NCBI GenBank assembly: GCA_977006965.1
Contig: OZ345359.1
Location: forward strand, 744,001-808,000
Reading direction: 5' to 3'
Length of the DNA stretch: 64,000 nucleotides
DNA from: Phymatolithon calcareum
Taxonomy: Eukaryota; Rhodophyta; Florideophyceae; Hapalidiales
The position numbers and the translations under genes were made by a program. The notes under the pieces were generated by a model that did no database searches, was not told the DNA's origin, and was given only the letters and a program-made list of their open reading frames with translations. Shown piece by piece: positions 9,640 to 19,866 of this stretch (position 1 is its first letter; each line of letters opens with the position of its first letter).

Positions 9640-11488
9640 AAAACACGAACAGTACCAACTGTCTCCCTTTTTTGGTGGGCGTGTTGTCATCTTGATCATG
9701 ATCACAACTACATCGCTGTGGGTAGTGTTACGTCCATGTGCTCCTTCATGGATACGATGTTTCAACGGATCCGCTGGTATTCAATGTGCTTTGCATATAC
9801 CGAGCTCTCAGAAGAAGAGATATGTGTCTCCTGAACATTAAAAACGCCTAAATTTTTCGCGCCGGTGTATTAGTTGCACTTGCAATTAGCTCCGCGCCTT
9901 CTATCGGTGACTCCTTCATTATAGAGGATCCAGTGCGAATACGCTAAAATAGGTCAACCTGAGGTGCAGGCCATGGTGTACCCACATCTGCCACAAGAAG
10001 CTGCATCGATGAAGGCTGGAAGTCGTCATGATGATAACCCATTGTACTGTGCACTGATGTAGAGCAGGACAAGCCCATCATCGAACAAGGATAAATTTCA
10101 AAGGCACATTATTTCTGTTCATGTTGTGTCAAAGTGAATATTTATTAGCCAGGCCTTCAGACGATGTGGTCTCTCCACAGCTGAGGAGAGTGCACATCAT
10201 CACGTCTGTGTTTGCCAAGATAACATGTCACTGATAATTGAAAGCAGCTCACCTCGTTGTTACCTTTGAGTAGACGCTCATGTTGGGATAGGGTCGCAGA
10301 GCGGGAATATGAAGATGGCAAAAGCGCATTTGGGCTCCCTACATGTCGCAAATTCGAGGTCTGGGATAACCAGTATCGAGAAGAATTGAAACAATGGATC
10401 TCAGGTGCCTCCGTTTCGCACACTGTCGCCTATTGCTCATAACAAGACAGCAAATTTCTTTCTCTATTTACTGCGGAAAGAGCGCTAACGCAAAAGGTAA
10501 GCCTCTGAAGCTGTTTGAAAATAGCTTCTCTTTGTTCAGAAACATGAGTACGTCTAGTGGTTTCTCACGGCATAATTCCTCTGTAGAATTGGTGCCCACT
10601 CGTCCCAATAAACTTGCGTCTGGAGGCAGAGCGTCTACCACAGCGTAGCAATAGGTGTTCAACTATTTCGTTACAGCCGGTAGTACACATCTTGTGTACT
10701 GGATCGTACGCCATTGCATGCAAGTTGTCCCCATTGTGAACAGTGGCCACTAGAGAGTACAGCCCCCAATCAGCTGGTGGAAGATCACTTCAGCTCGTTT
10801 ACGCAATTTTGGCACGTCGTAGGGAAGTGTCAGGATAGCGATAGGCCTGGGTTTGAAAGAACGTTTGATAAGGATCCTCGCTTCCTCGAGTGGCAGCAAA
10901 TTCGAAGACAGTCTAACTACCTCTGGATGAGCGACGCTTCATATGCCAGCACCGACAACTAGATTCGGAATGGTATAAATGCGACAGCACCCGAGCACAG
11001 CAATGAGTCGGAAGGCAGTCGGAAGGAATATCAACAAGTCTTGGTCGGCTCCGTGCTTCCTTGAAATATCCTCTTGAATGACGTTGTGTTGTGATGCACA
11101 AATACAAATCTGGGAGAAGCAGTAATGTGAGAATGTAGACAACCAGGCGTCTTACAAAAGGTCGTTTCATTCTGGCAAAGAGGACCTGAATTTGCATAGG
11201 TTTAAACTGGAGCGACATTTGGAAGACGTAGAGTTGTGCAGCATGCTAAACAAGATTCTTCTCGTAGACATTTAGCAGTGCTTCGCAATTAGACGTGCTC
11301 CAAATGGCCGCTTCAGTTTTGGAAAAGTCGGTCTGACAAATATGCATCTGAACGGGGTTTTAGTAATATTTCGCGACGTTTCGCCTACGACGGCTAAGAA
11401 GCACCGGAAAAAGGAAAAAAACTCAGTTAAGGTGAGACTGATCGCCATTGGAAACTCGGGACATGGATCTCTCCCGTGGGAAGAACAG
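9640..11488. other. Gene-poor stretch of about 1.85 kb
   Basis: Only short frames without domain features occur on either strand. No RNA gene was recognised. The stretch ends in a run of palindromes described separately. Confidence 0.4.
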
Positions 11489-11550
11489 CAGTTTTTAGTC
11501 ACTGTTCAATGTCGTCTCTAGAGACGACATTGAACAGTGACTAAAAACTG
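11489..11550. repeat. Perfect 62-bp palindrome, no spacer
   Basis: Two 31-bp arms are exact reverse complements and meet at GTCTCTAGAGAC with no loop (centre between 11519 and 11520). The next base pair outward mismatches, so the edges are sharp. It could form a cruciform or a long RNA hairpin. It begins the cluster of three palindromes upstream of the gene at 11764. Confidence 0.9.
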
Positions 11551-11552
11551 TT

Positions 11553-11586
11553 GATTGAACGGTGCTCAGCTGAGCACAGTTCAATC
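11553..11586. repeat. 34-bp palindrome with one mismatch
   Basis: The centre is GTGCTCAGCTGAGCAC, flanked by ATTGAAC and GTTCAAT. One base pair (11561/11578) is mismatched. It starts two bases after the preceding 62-bp palindrome. Confidence 0.85.
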
Positions 11587-11640
11587 GAGAAATTGATTGC
11601 ATCGATTTCGTATTGTTTCGTCAACAGATCACGAAATCCA

Positions 11641-11660
11641 AATCATACCATGGTATGATT
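11641..11660. repeat. 20-bp perfect palindrome
   Basis: AATCATACCATGGTATGATT is exactly self-complementary. It is the third palindrome of the cluster and lies 104 bp upstream of the ATG at 11764. Confidence 0.85.
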
Positions 11661-11763
11661 GTGGCTCAACGTAATTTGTTTGCGCTCATGATAATGCGCA
11701 ATTGCACTGCAGTACCGCGAGATCGTTCAATCTGAAACCCATTTCGAATCCGCCTTTCCCCAC

Positions 11764-12576
11764 ATGCTCCCCCTCGAGCAATTGAGCCCACCAACCATGG
11801 GCTCGGCACCTGCCTTCACAACCGGCCTGCCGTTGCCGCTCTGCGGTTCATGTCGAGGGCCGCGCACGCTCTGCGCGCAGCGCTTGATCCGTGCGCCACC
11901 CTCCATCCCCCGCCCAACTCGTTCCGTCGTGCTGTGCAACTCGACGAACCCGGGACCCGGTCGGCGCGCGCGTCGATGGGGTGCCGGTCTGCTGGCAGCG
12001 CTCGCGCTAGCGGCTGGCGGATTGGGCGGTGTCCGTGCGACCGCAACGGAATCGCGCGCGACCGCCAACGGGACGGCGAAGGAGTTGCGGTACGACGGGC
12101 GGACGGAACTGGACGGCACCGAGAAGATGCTGTCGTTGGCGATTACGGGTGGGGCGTTTGCAGCATTGTCTATTTGGGCTTGGAGACGGAATAGGGAGGA
12201 CGATGAATTGGAACAGATACGGATCAGAGAGGAGGTGGAACGATTGGAGAAACTAAAGGCTGAGTTTATGGATGTGGAAGAGGACGATGACTCGATGGAT
12301 GACGAGGATTTGCTCAAGGAGCTTAGTAAGCGGCTTGAGAAGGACGCTGAGGACGCTGAGGACGGTGAGGGGGATGGGAAGGGTGAGGACGGGGATGCAG
12401 AGACTGGCGCGAAGGCGAGCGCAACCGGAGTGGCGGATAATGGTACCGGGGTGAAGCCCGAGGCGGGCGGGGAGGCCGGGTCGGAGAGCTTGGACATGCT
12501 TCGCAGAATGTGGGAGGCAACGGATGATGAGAAGAAGGACGGCGGCGGAACGTCTGCGCCAGCGGGTGGACAATGA
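11764..12576 (+). CDS. Predicted plastid-targeted membrane protein with acidic tail
   Basis: Intron-free, 270 residues. Residues 1-68 are rich in Pro, Ser and Arg and poor in acids, consistent with a plastid transit peptide. A hydrophobic segment at about 71-92 (WGAGLLAALALAAGG) is followed by an AxA-like site (VRATA), which could be a second, thylakoid-type signal or a membrane anchor. A second hydrophobic segment at 122-140 (MLSLAITGGAFAALSIWAW) is followed by basic residues and a predicted coiled coil, EEVERLEKLKAEF. From about 155 the protein is very acidic (EEDDDSMDDED) and then Gly/Ala/Glu-rich. I do not recognise the family. A second Met at residue 12 could be the start. A palindrome cluster lies just upstream. 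Confidence 0.65.
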   Translation: MLPLEQLSPPTMGSAPAFTTGLPLPLCGSCRGPRTLCAQRLIRAPPSIPRPTRSVVLCNSTNPGPGRRARRWGAGLLAALALAAGGLGGVRATATESRATANGTAKELRYDGRTELDGTEKMLSLAITGGAFAALSIWAWRRNREDDELEQIRIREEVERLEKLKAEFMDVEEDDDSMDDEDLLKELSKRLEKDAEDAEDGEGDGKGEDGDAETGAKASATGVADNGTGVKPEAGGEAGSESLDMLRRMWEATDDEKKDGGGTSAPAGGQ

Positions 12577-12800
12577 GCGTATGTGGGGGAGGTAAAGTGC
12601 AGTTATGGCGATGGTTGGCTGGCCAATGACGGTGCGAATTGGCCGTGTGAGTAGTGAATGTTTGTTTGGAAGGATGGATGGTGAGAAAGGAAGAATTTAA
12701 GCATCTCTTGCGTGAAATGTCTACTCGGCTAAATCTTAAACTATGTAAACGTCTGACCCACGTTGGGTTTGAACCCGACACATGAAAAGTTGCAAAATCG

Positions 12801-14128
12801 TCAATACACAAATGGCACCATGCGATACGGCACGCGAGCGCAGTAGTCGTCCCAGTTCGTCTTGTACTTGGCTGCGCAGCGCTCATCATCTCTCTTCTCG
12901 CGGTGCACGCAAAGGAGGAGGAGATAGAAAAAGTAGAAGTACGCCAAGGGCGATGCGATGCCACATGGTAGACAGTACGACAGTGCGAGGAGAAGGTCGC
13001 CAGTGTAGTTGAGATGGCGTGCCACGCCCCAATAGCCAGACGCCAGGAGACGGCCGCCGATGACTATCGGCGGCTTACCCCAGATGGATTTTGAAGGGTT
13101 CAATTTGAATCTGTGTTTCTGTGAGTTGGCACCGCGGAAAATTGTGAAGCCGAGCGCAAACACGGCTAAGATGATTGCACCCTCGACGATGGAGAGTGGC
13201 CGGGTATCGTGCAGAAGGTAGAAGTTCTGGATACTACGTTGAGAAAACAGTCGGTGCAAATAAATTGATATTAGAGCGTGCTTCGCGAGGGACATGAAAG
13301 CAGAAACGCAGAGAGGGAACGGATCACATGTAGATGTGAAAGTGAAGAGGGGAGGAGTACACAAGAAGAGCAAGAAGATGAAGCATACCTGAACGCAAAT
13401 GGAATAAACACATAGTCTCCCCATACAAGCATGAGTCCATAATGCTCTGCGATGATATCCCACGTGAAGACCATTTTAGCCTCATTAACAAAATAGTCAC
13501 AAATGTACCACGCAGTAAGCATCTGATACATGATCATTCTCCCCGTAACAAATCCAAAATCGTCATACTGCTTACAAGCGAACGAAAGGTTGATCAATAA
13601 CCATCCGATCATTGCCGGTCGATACGAGAAGAACTTGACATCAATCCCACAAATAAACGGATTGAGCGTAGTCCCCAACACAAAATCAGTAACGAATCCC
13701 CTCCTCGCATTACGCCCGTCACCCTTCCGCGCCGCACGACCCTGAACGAAGAGGTAAATCGAAAGAGCACACGTCACGCCCATACCGACGAGGAAAAGTT
13801 GCGGTACCGCGTCAGCAATCCCAGCTCCGCGCATAAGCCCCCAGTACACCGCGCCCACATATAGCGCCACCGTCACGAGAGCAACGGAGAGTCCGTTGCA
13901 GACGTAGCGCAGGCGCGTGCGACCATCAGAAAGGAGCGCGCCGATCTGAACATGACCAGGAAGCACGCGCGATAACGCAGCTAAAAGCAGGATGTAAGCT
14001 AGTGCGGCAATCCAGAGGTCAAGTGACGGGGCTCTCGGGCGGAAGGAGAACATGAATTGAAGTAAGTCACGATAGCCAAGGGCGAGAACGGCAGCCCAGA
14101 GAAGGGCATAGCCTTGCCACCAACGCAT
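12801..14128 (-). CDS. Sterol reductase, ERG24/TM7SF2 (C14) type (2 exons, 5' end uncertain)
   Basis: Exon 1 is 14128-13389 and exon 2 is 13233-12801, with a 155-bp intron (GTATGC..CGTAG) splitting a Ser codon. The product is at least 390 residues of mostly hydrophobic, multi-pass membrane protein, probably in the ER. Family signatures: KFFSYRPAMIGW, TWDIIAEHYGLMLVWGD, IPFAF joined across the intron to SIQNFYL, GYWGVARHLNYTGDLL, and the end NWDDYCARVPYRMVPFVY. The LPCG and WDDYC..VPYR details fit C14 reductase better than DHCR7. Known enzymes use NADPH to reduce the sterol delta-14 double bond. The frame stays open upstream of the first ATG and reads AVSITLVLP, resembling the family's N-terminus, so a short upstream exon may be missing. 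Confidence 0.85.
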
Positions 14129-14140
14129 GATAGGGAGCAC

Positions 14141-14685
14141 AAGGGTGATGGATACCGCGCTTCGAAGGGGGATGCGGGTTCGAGTGACGGCTTAGATTCG
14201 GTTACGGAATGAGCGGTGCTGGTTCGACAATTTGGGGATCAGGTTTTGTATTGATGAAAGTACAGAACAGAGCAGAGCGAGTACAGTACAGTACTGTACA
14301 CCTACGTACGCGGCAATCGAGAGCTTGTGGTCAGGTCCAGTTATCATACAATTAGAGCCAGGCCCAGTTTCCTCTTGAAGAGTATAATAATTATATTGTC
14401 CAAGCGCAGCCAATGGACAGCTGCGAAACACAGAGATCAAAAAATGTTGTTCCCTGGCCTGGGGGCGAACTATGATATAAGCGAGCAGGTGGACGCTCTC
14501 TTGCACAATTCGTGGAAGGCCACAGCATCCAGCCAATACGCTTCATCGATCCTGTTAAAGTATGCATGCATCTGATTTGTTCCAATTCCCGATGCACAGT
14601 ATGAATGAACCAAACGTGTGTCGTTTGGCACAGTACTATGCAGCCGTGTGTTTCCGCGGCCGCCACAATTCATTCCTGTCCGACT
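14141..14685. other. Intergenic, no gene seen
   Basis: About 545 bp between the sterol reductase start and the 3' end of the POT1-like gene. It may contain a small first exon of the sterol reductase. No RNA gene recognised. Confidence 0.4.
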
Positions 14686-17022
14686 TCACGGCAGTGTGAC
14701 GCCAGTGTGCACAATGCGGCAAACCGGCCGAGGGTACCCGTGCTCGTCCTCCGCGACATACGGCTGTACCAAGCAATCCAACCGAATATCCGTCTTCATC
14801 AGAGCCACTGAAACCTTTCGCACGTACTCCGCGCCCTGTACATCGCGCGTCAGATCCCGTGGCACAAGTTTCGATCCAAAAAACTTCTCCGCATGTTCCG
14901 CAGTAAGCCACGCATCCGCAAGACACCCATCGTCGTCTGCAAGTTTGAGCCGAACCAGAAACGCCCATCCCAGTCTTGACCCACACGTATCACATTGCTG
15001 CACTCTTTTCGCCACAAATTCTCGACACGGTTCACAGAACGGTCGCGCTGTAAAACGTACATCGCGCGGTGCAACCCATCCGCGCACCCTTCCCTGCACC
15101 CGCATTGCCTCCTTCGACCCGTTCAGCGCGGCCTGCATCACGCTGCGCACCGATCTCACAGGTAGATACATCCCACGATGAGTCCCGAGCGTCTGCCATC
15201 TGCGTGCGAGGTCGCGGTCGATGCGCGCCCGTTCAGCCGCGCCCTCTTCGTGCACCCCGGGTGGAAGCTGCACTGCATGTGCCGGTATGCGTGGCGGAGG
15301 TCGCGCGATTGGCCCTCCCGATAGGATTGGCGCTTGCGGTTCTATTGCATCGCTTTGCAGATGGGCACGAACCTCAGGGGCGTAGTCTGGTAACCATAGG
15401 ACTGTACTGGAATGTTTTTGCACTTTAAGAGCCACCTCGCGCGGTGCACCAGGGGTAGAGCGAGCTCGTATGTGTGCGTCACGGATAAGCAGCCATCGCG
15501 GTGCGGCAATCACGTCCGGACGATGGTGGAACGATGACACGAAATCCACAAATCGGTAATTTGCAGCCCTGCTCCGGTGTGCGTCCGAGTCGACAGATTC
15601 AACGCGTATGGAATGATGAACATACCGCCGTCCATCGCGCACTGAAAACCTCACCGCACCATTCATGCCGTCCACCATCGCAGCCGCTGTTGACGGTGTG
15701 TATAATGCTAGTAGATCGAACGCCTGTGTGAGCCATCGCTCGCCCAGATCCGCTTCCACCACCTCAGCAACGGAACGCAGGAATGGGCGCTGGGGATTAT
15801 GAATGCTCTTGATATACCGCTTGCTGAATTCGCGAAGAGCAGTTATGCGACCTCGATCATAGTCAGTCATCGTGTGTGAGGGGGTAGACACGGCACCGGG
15901 GCCATGCGTTGGGCCACGATCTTCGATAGGCGTGAAATCCTCACCATCTCCTGCCCACAGCAAGAATGTCGAGTACGCCTTCGCCCCGCCCTGTGCATAC
16001 ATTCTTCCCCCTTGATCAAACCGCGATAGACGCAAGCGATGAGCACGGATGATATCCCCGACTGCGCGATACGGGATCCCGTTTCGCGGATTTCGGTCGA
16101 AACGATGAACGAAGAGCGTCTTCGCCTCCATTCCATCACTCCCATCCTTGAACGAACTTTCGTCCACTAACTTCACGTCTGATTTAAGGTCTGGACCAAA
16201 CGTCGTGGAAGGCGCATGCGCTTCAATCACGACTCCGTACACATGGAACTCTTCGGACCCAGATATAGAATTCGATTCCAGCTCGTCCCATAGATTTTCA
16301 ATGCTCTTGTACGTGTACATCCGGCCCCCATCACGGCTCCTACTGACTGGTGCTGCAGCAGCGGCTGCTGCCGCATTTACCGCTACATCCATTGTCCCCA
16401 CTGGTTGCGTAATTGTTCGCGAAGCCTTCAGAGTTCGTGGACTCTGCAAGCTCGGGCCGCCAAGAACGGTGCGCTTAGTAGTTGTCTCCGGTGCAGTACA
16501 TGGGATGCGACCCACTCCGAGATTGCGGAAATCTACTGCAAACAGTGGACGACGAGACGCACCATTTCCTGACAGTACAAAGAGAGCGGCATTGGCAGCT
16601 GCGGAAGCCGCGGCGGGACTGCGTACGGGCGGGTTCTCGAACGCAGGATCGCGCAATACAAGCTGTGCCTCATGGACTTCTACGTCTTCCGCCGGTGTGA
16701 TTTGGGCGCGTGAAATGCAAACGACGTCACGCTTTTTCAAGAAGGCACAAGCTGTGCGCCAACGACCGCGGAAAATAACATCGATGCTTGTCGCGCATCT
16801 TTGTGAGGTTGGGCCCACAAGCGGTGCAAGTCGAATTTTGGTAAGGATGCTGGCGCCGCCCACCTCCGAGCGAAAATCGAAGTCAATGCTGCCCACAACG
16901 CAGTAGGGAATGTTGTTGAAGGTCAGGTCCAAGGCGGAGAGGTGACATTCCGTCGATGTCCCGGGATAGGCAGGGGCCCTGGAATCGCTAGGTATTGAGT
17001 TGATTGTGCGCTGGTGCGCCAT
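14686..17022 (-). CDS. POT1: POT1-like telomere end-binding protein
   Basis: Intron-free, 778 residues, ATG at 17022. From M235 the sequence matches a telomere-binding OB fold: MYTYKSIENLWDE, FHVYGVVIEAHAPS, VKLVDES, LFVHRFDRNP, VGDIIRAHRLRLSRF and YSTFLLWAGDGE. This order (K-x-I-x-x-L, GVV, DES, GDI-x-R-x-HR) is the POT1 OB1 pattern. A middle region (about 470-610) may be a second OB fold. The C-terminal part (about 635-770) has a zinc knuckle, C663-x2-C666-x10-C677-x2-C680, placed as in the zinc-containing OB3 of animal POT1. POT1 caps single-stranded telomeric DNA and controls telomerase. Residues 1-230 precede the usual POT1 start and include a poly-Ala run. A more general OB-fold ssDNA-binding protein is the main alternative. 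Confidence 0.68.
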   Translation of the reverse strand: MAHQRTINSIPSDSRAPAYPGTSTECHLSALDLTFNNIPYCVVGSIDFDFRSEVGGASILTKIRLAPLVGPTSQRCATSIDVIFRGRWRTACAFLKKRDVVCISRAQITPAEDVEVHEAQLVLRDPAFENPPVRSPAAASAAANAALFVLSGNGASRRPLFAVDFRNLGVGRIPCTAPETTTKRTVLGGPSLQSPRTLKASRTITQPVGTMDVAVNAAAAAAAAPVSRSRDGGRMYTYKSIENLWDELESNSISGSEEFHVYGVVIEAHAPSTTFGPDLKSDVKLVDESSFKDGSDGMEAKTLFVHRFDRNPRNGIPYRAVGDIIRAHRLRLSRFDQGGRMYAQGGAKAYSTFLLWAGDGEDFTPIEDRGPTHGPGAVSTPSHTMTDYDRGRITALREFSKRYIKSIHNPQRPFLRSVAEVVEADLGERWLTQAFDLLALYTPSTAAAMVDGMNGAVRFSVRDGRRYVHHSIRVESVDSDAHRSRAANYRFVDFVSSFHHRPDVIAAPRWLLIRDAHIRARSTPGAPREVALKVQKHSSTVLWLPDYAPEVRAHLQSDAIEPQAPILSGGPIARPPPRIPAHAVQLPPGVHEEGAAERARIDRDLARRWQTLGTHRGMYLPVRSVRSVMQAALNGSKEAMRVQGRVRGWVAPRDVRFTARPFCEPCREFVAKRVQQCDTCGSRLGWAFLVRLKLADDDGCLADAWLTAEHAEKFFGSKLVPRDLTRDVQGAEYVRKVSVALMKTDIRLDCLVQPYVAEDEHGYPRPVCRIVHTGVTLP

Positions 17023-18131
17023 GGCTGTGCAGAAGTCGCGATCTCAACTCAGAACTGGCGAACGAGAAGGCAGTGTAAAGCAGTTCGATCCTCGGTCGAC
17101 TACTCAAAGGCTGGAAAACCGATCTCTGCCTCAACATGGACGGAGGATTCTGTTCTCATGCGACTGTTTGAAAACACCTGGGTAGTTTTGCATGCATGCA
17201 AATTTTTGGTAAAATTGAAGCGCCTCGCCGTGTAAATCATACTCGGTAGCCGTCTGTCGGTGTCCGCTGGGCGAGCCGCGGCAATGTGACGGACAACTTA
17301 TTGCTTGACTTGAGCAATACACCAATACAGTAGATGGAATTGCTGACTGCATCGTTTTAGATGTAGAATTGTTTTTCGTAAATTTGGGTTTCAGGGGATT
17401 GTCCATTAGGTGTTTTTCCAAGCTTGTTTCCGGAATAACAGTGCATGCTGCCACAAGGGAACTGGGGCATTTTCGACTCAGCGATATCCATAATGATGAT
17501 AAATGAGAACATTCCATGCCTTTCTCATCGGATGCGAAATGATGTCTTCATGACGTCCGCGGGAGCTTGACGTGTAGAGCTGTAAAAATTTTGCATTATG
17601 CCGTTCGTTGCCGAAATTCTACTGGCTAAATTATTCTTGAGCGAGCTTGCACTCTCCCCTGGCTATATGACCGACCGTGTTGGAAATTGACCATAATCGA
17701 CACCGGGAGTTAGTAGGCTCGTATTATGTGTGCAATCCGAAGTAAGCGGTCATCTTCGTAAAACTTGTGCGCTTTCTGCCTGCGGACGAAAAATGGGAAG
17801 ACGTGGTTACTCGATTGAATAACCGACCGCGATTTGTGAAAACAGTGGCAAGCGTCAAGGTGGGGACGCGCATTTGATCTTTGCCTCATGTACATGCGGA
17901 ACGATCACATTCGACATGCACTCTCGGTTTCGCGACATGCTGAAAAGCGCTGAAGGAACGAGTCCAAACGTAAATTAATGCAAGTACCATGTCGTTGGAA
18001 AAAAAAGCGTTTTACAAGAACGAAACGTGCAAACGCAAAAAACTGTTTCAATTGGGGCCATTGTTCCGGTAAAACATATACCGAAAACGAGTCTAGATAC
18101 TGTACAAATTGAACACTTTCACATATGTTTC
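17023..18131. other. Gene-poor spacer of about 1.1 kb
   Basis: Short frames on both strands show no domain features. No tRNA was recognised. It holds the POT1-like promoter (high-coordinate side of that gene) and the 3' flank of RMD5. Confidence 0.4.
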
Positions 18132-19253
18132 TCAAAATCGAAGCTCAGAACAATCGCTCTCAAGCTGTTCTCTTGGACAATACGGGCATTTGAACCGCTG
18201 CGGTCCCTTCGGTAACCTGTTAATCGAATGTTTGGAAAGCACATGTCCGCACGGTAGCATCATCGGTACATTATTCCCATCCGTAGTCTCCTCCCTCGAT
18301 ACAGGGCAAGTGAAAATGGAATGAAACTGACATTCCCGCCCAACATCCACTTCAACAGGCAGCACATCATCTGTGCCAAGCTCCCTCCAATTCGGAGCCA
18401 CTCTAGCCGCCTTAAGCAAATTCGGAATCGCCTTCGCCCCGCATCGCACTATTGTAACCAACGAACTTTCCGGACCCAGGTCGAGCATCTTACAATACTC
18501 CCGCGTGAGCGCCCGCTCAATGTCATCCCGATGCGTATCTGATACCCACATTTGGTAAGGACTATTAGCCAAACGGCGTGCAAATAGCATGCAAGTCATC
18601 AACTCTCCAAGTGCCTTGACATGTTCTGGAAACTTTCGAAAATGCGACCGAGCATACTTCAGCGCCTCCTCCGCTTTTCCGTCTTGTAGAAGACGAAGAT
18701 ATGCCAGTCGATGCAATCGAATCTCAAGATCTGAGTCCGATTCTCGCAGCCGTTCCCCCTGGCTTGCGGCCCATTGAATGGCAGGGCCGAGATCACCAGA
18801 GCGAAATGCAGCTAGAATGAGATGTAAATCTTTGAACGGTGCAATACGAGCTCCGTCAACTTCGACACCAGCCTCATCAGCGAAGGAACGACCAAGGCCG
18901 AACAAACCTTCCCGAAATAAATGGTCGCTCACGGATTCGTTCATCTTGTCCGTTCGAAGTCGCACTGACGGCGCGCAAAGTCCAGATAGTCCGGTCGCGG
19001 TGGCAGAGTCGATTGCGCGTCCCAGTCTATTGAGTGCTCCGCCCACACCCTTCTGTTCTCGCGTGAGTGCGGTAGGAAGTGCACGAGCAGTTTCCCGCGC
19101 AGCACTTAGAGCACCTAAACTGACCGGAACACCGCCCCGTAACTCACGCAATGCATCCAAAGCAGCCGAGATCGCGGCATCGATACGCGCATCCGCCTGT
19201 TCTGCACGTGCGCGCACCCCATCGTGCTCTGCTAGGAGCTGCGCCACGGACAT
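18132..19253 (-). CDS. RMD5: RMD5/GID2-type E3 ligase subunit of the GID/CTLH complex
   Basis: Intron-free, 373 residues from the first ATG at 19253; the frame upstream lacks ATG. The N-terminus (1-90) is helical and Ala-rich. Residues about 105-150 (MNESVSDHLFREGLFGLG) match the LisH-like stretch of RMD5 proteins, followed by CTLH and CRA helices to about 300 (FKDLHLILAAFRSGDLGPAI, AAFR and LMTCMLF stretches). The C-terminus is a degenerate RING: C316-P-V, LPCGH (C335, H337), HSINRL and CPYC (C356, C359). This spare RING is characteristic of RMD5, which pairs with MAEA/GID9 to ubiquitinate substrates such as gluconeogenic enzymes in yeast. The partner is not in the window. Confidence 0.9.
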   Translation of the reverse strand: MSVAQLLAEHDGVRARAEQADARIDAAISAALDALRELRGGVPVSLGALSAARETARALPTALTREQKGVGGALNRLGRAIDSATATGLSGLCAPSVRLRTDKMNESVSDHLFREGLFGLGRSFADEAGVEVDGARIAPFKDLHLILAAFRSGDLGPAIQWAASQGERLRESDSDLEIRLHRLAYLRLLQDGKAEEALKYARSHFRKFPEHVKALGELMTCMLFARRLANSPYQMWVSDTHRDDIERALTREYCKMLDLGPESSLVTIVRCGAKAIPNLLKAARVAPNWRELGTDDVLPVEVDVGRECQFHSIFTCPVSREETTDGNNVPMMLPCGHVLSKHSINRLPKGPQRFKCPYCPREQLESDCSELRF

Positions 19254-19866
19254 TATGGGAGGCGCAATGCGTGAAAATGGCTTGTACAGCAATTGACGCG
19301 ACGCGCAAAGGGTAAGACCGCCCTCACGTTAAGAAGTGGTATCGATTGACGTCCTGTCGCACCACCTGTATATGCACGTGGCACACCCGTTTTTTCGCGC
19401 GGAAAATTCTGATGACCCTGTCGCTGTTTCTTGTCTTCGTGAAGATAACGACGCCGTGCGGCAAGTCGAGTGCTCTTCTTCAGTCAAGAGGACTGGCATT
19501 GAACGACCATCTGGAATGGCGTGGAGGCAAACAATGGGACGCTAATCATACGAAGGGCATGATGCATTTTGCATTTTCAACAGTTCAGGCCTTATTTTGA
19601 TACACTATTTCCAGACCCAGTGTGCGAGGGCTATGCAAGTCGGCTGATTTTGTTGCAATCGGGCCACCTGAATTGGTGAGATCGCGTTAGCTCGCGCCCC
19701 ACCGCTCAGAAACGGTCCGAGCGGACCATGACGACTGCCCGCACCTCAAAAACCACCGAGAGCTGAACCAATGTAGTTAGTGCAACCAGAACCGCACAGT
19801 GGCATTGACTTACTACCACGCATGAACTGGGCATGCTGATACACACGTTCAGCGCGGGTTGAACAG
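19254..19866. other. Divergent intergenic region (RMD5 / LON gene)
   Basis: About 610 bp between divergent ATGs, expected to hold both promoters. No gene or clear motif recognised. Confidence 0.4.

Noticed and set aside
12755-12790. tRNA-like T-arm (GGGTTTGAACCC with partial stem)
   Set aside because: No matching acceptor stem, D-arm or A box in the right place on either strand.
13390-13463. Extra coding sequence at the start of the second sterol reductase frame
   Set aside because: It lies upstream of the acceptor in the intron region or overlaps exon 1 in another frame; splicing restores the conserved PF..S.Q..YL stretch.
14618-15181. Long plus-strand frame (187 codons)
   Set aside because: Lies antisense to the POT1-like gene, with Ser/Arg-rich shadow composition and no domain.
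16148-16906. 252-codon plus-strand frame
   Set aside because: Antisense shadow of the POT1-like gene in a GC-rich region.
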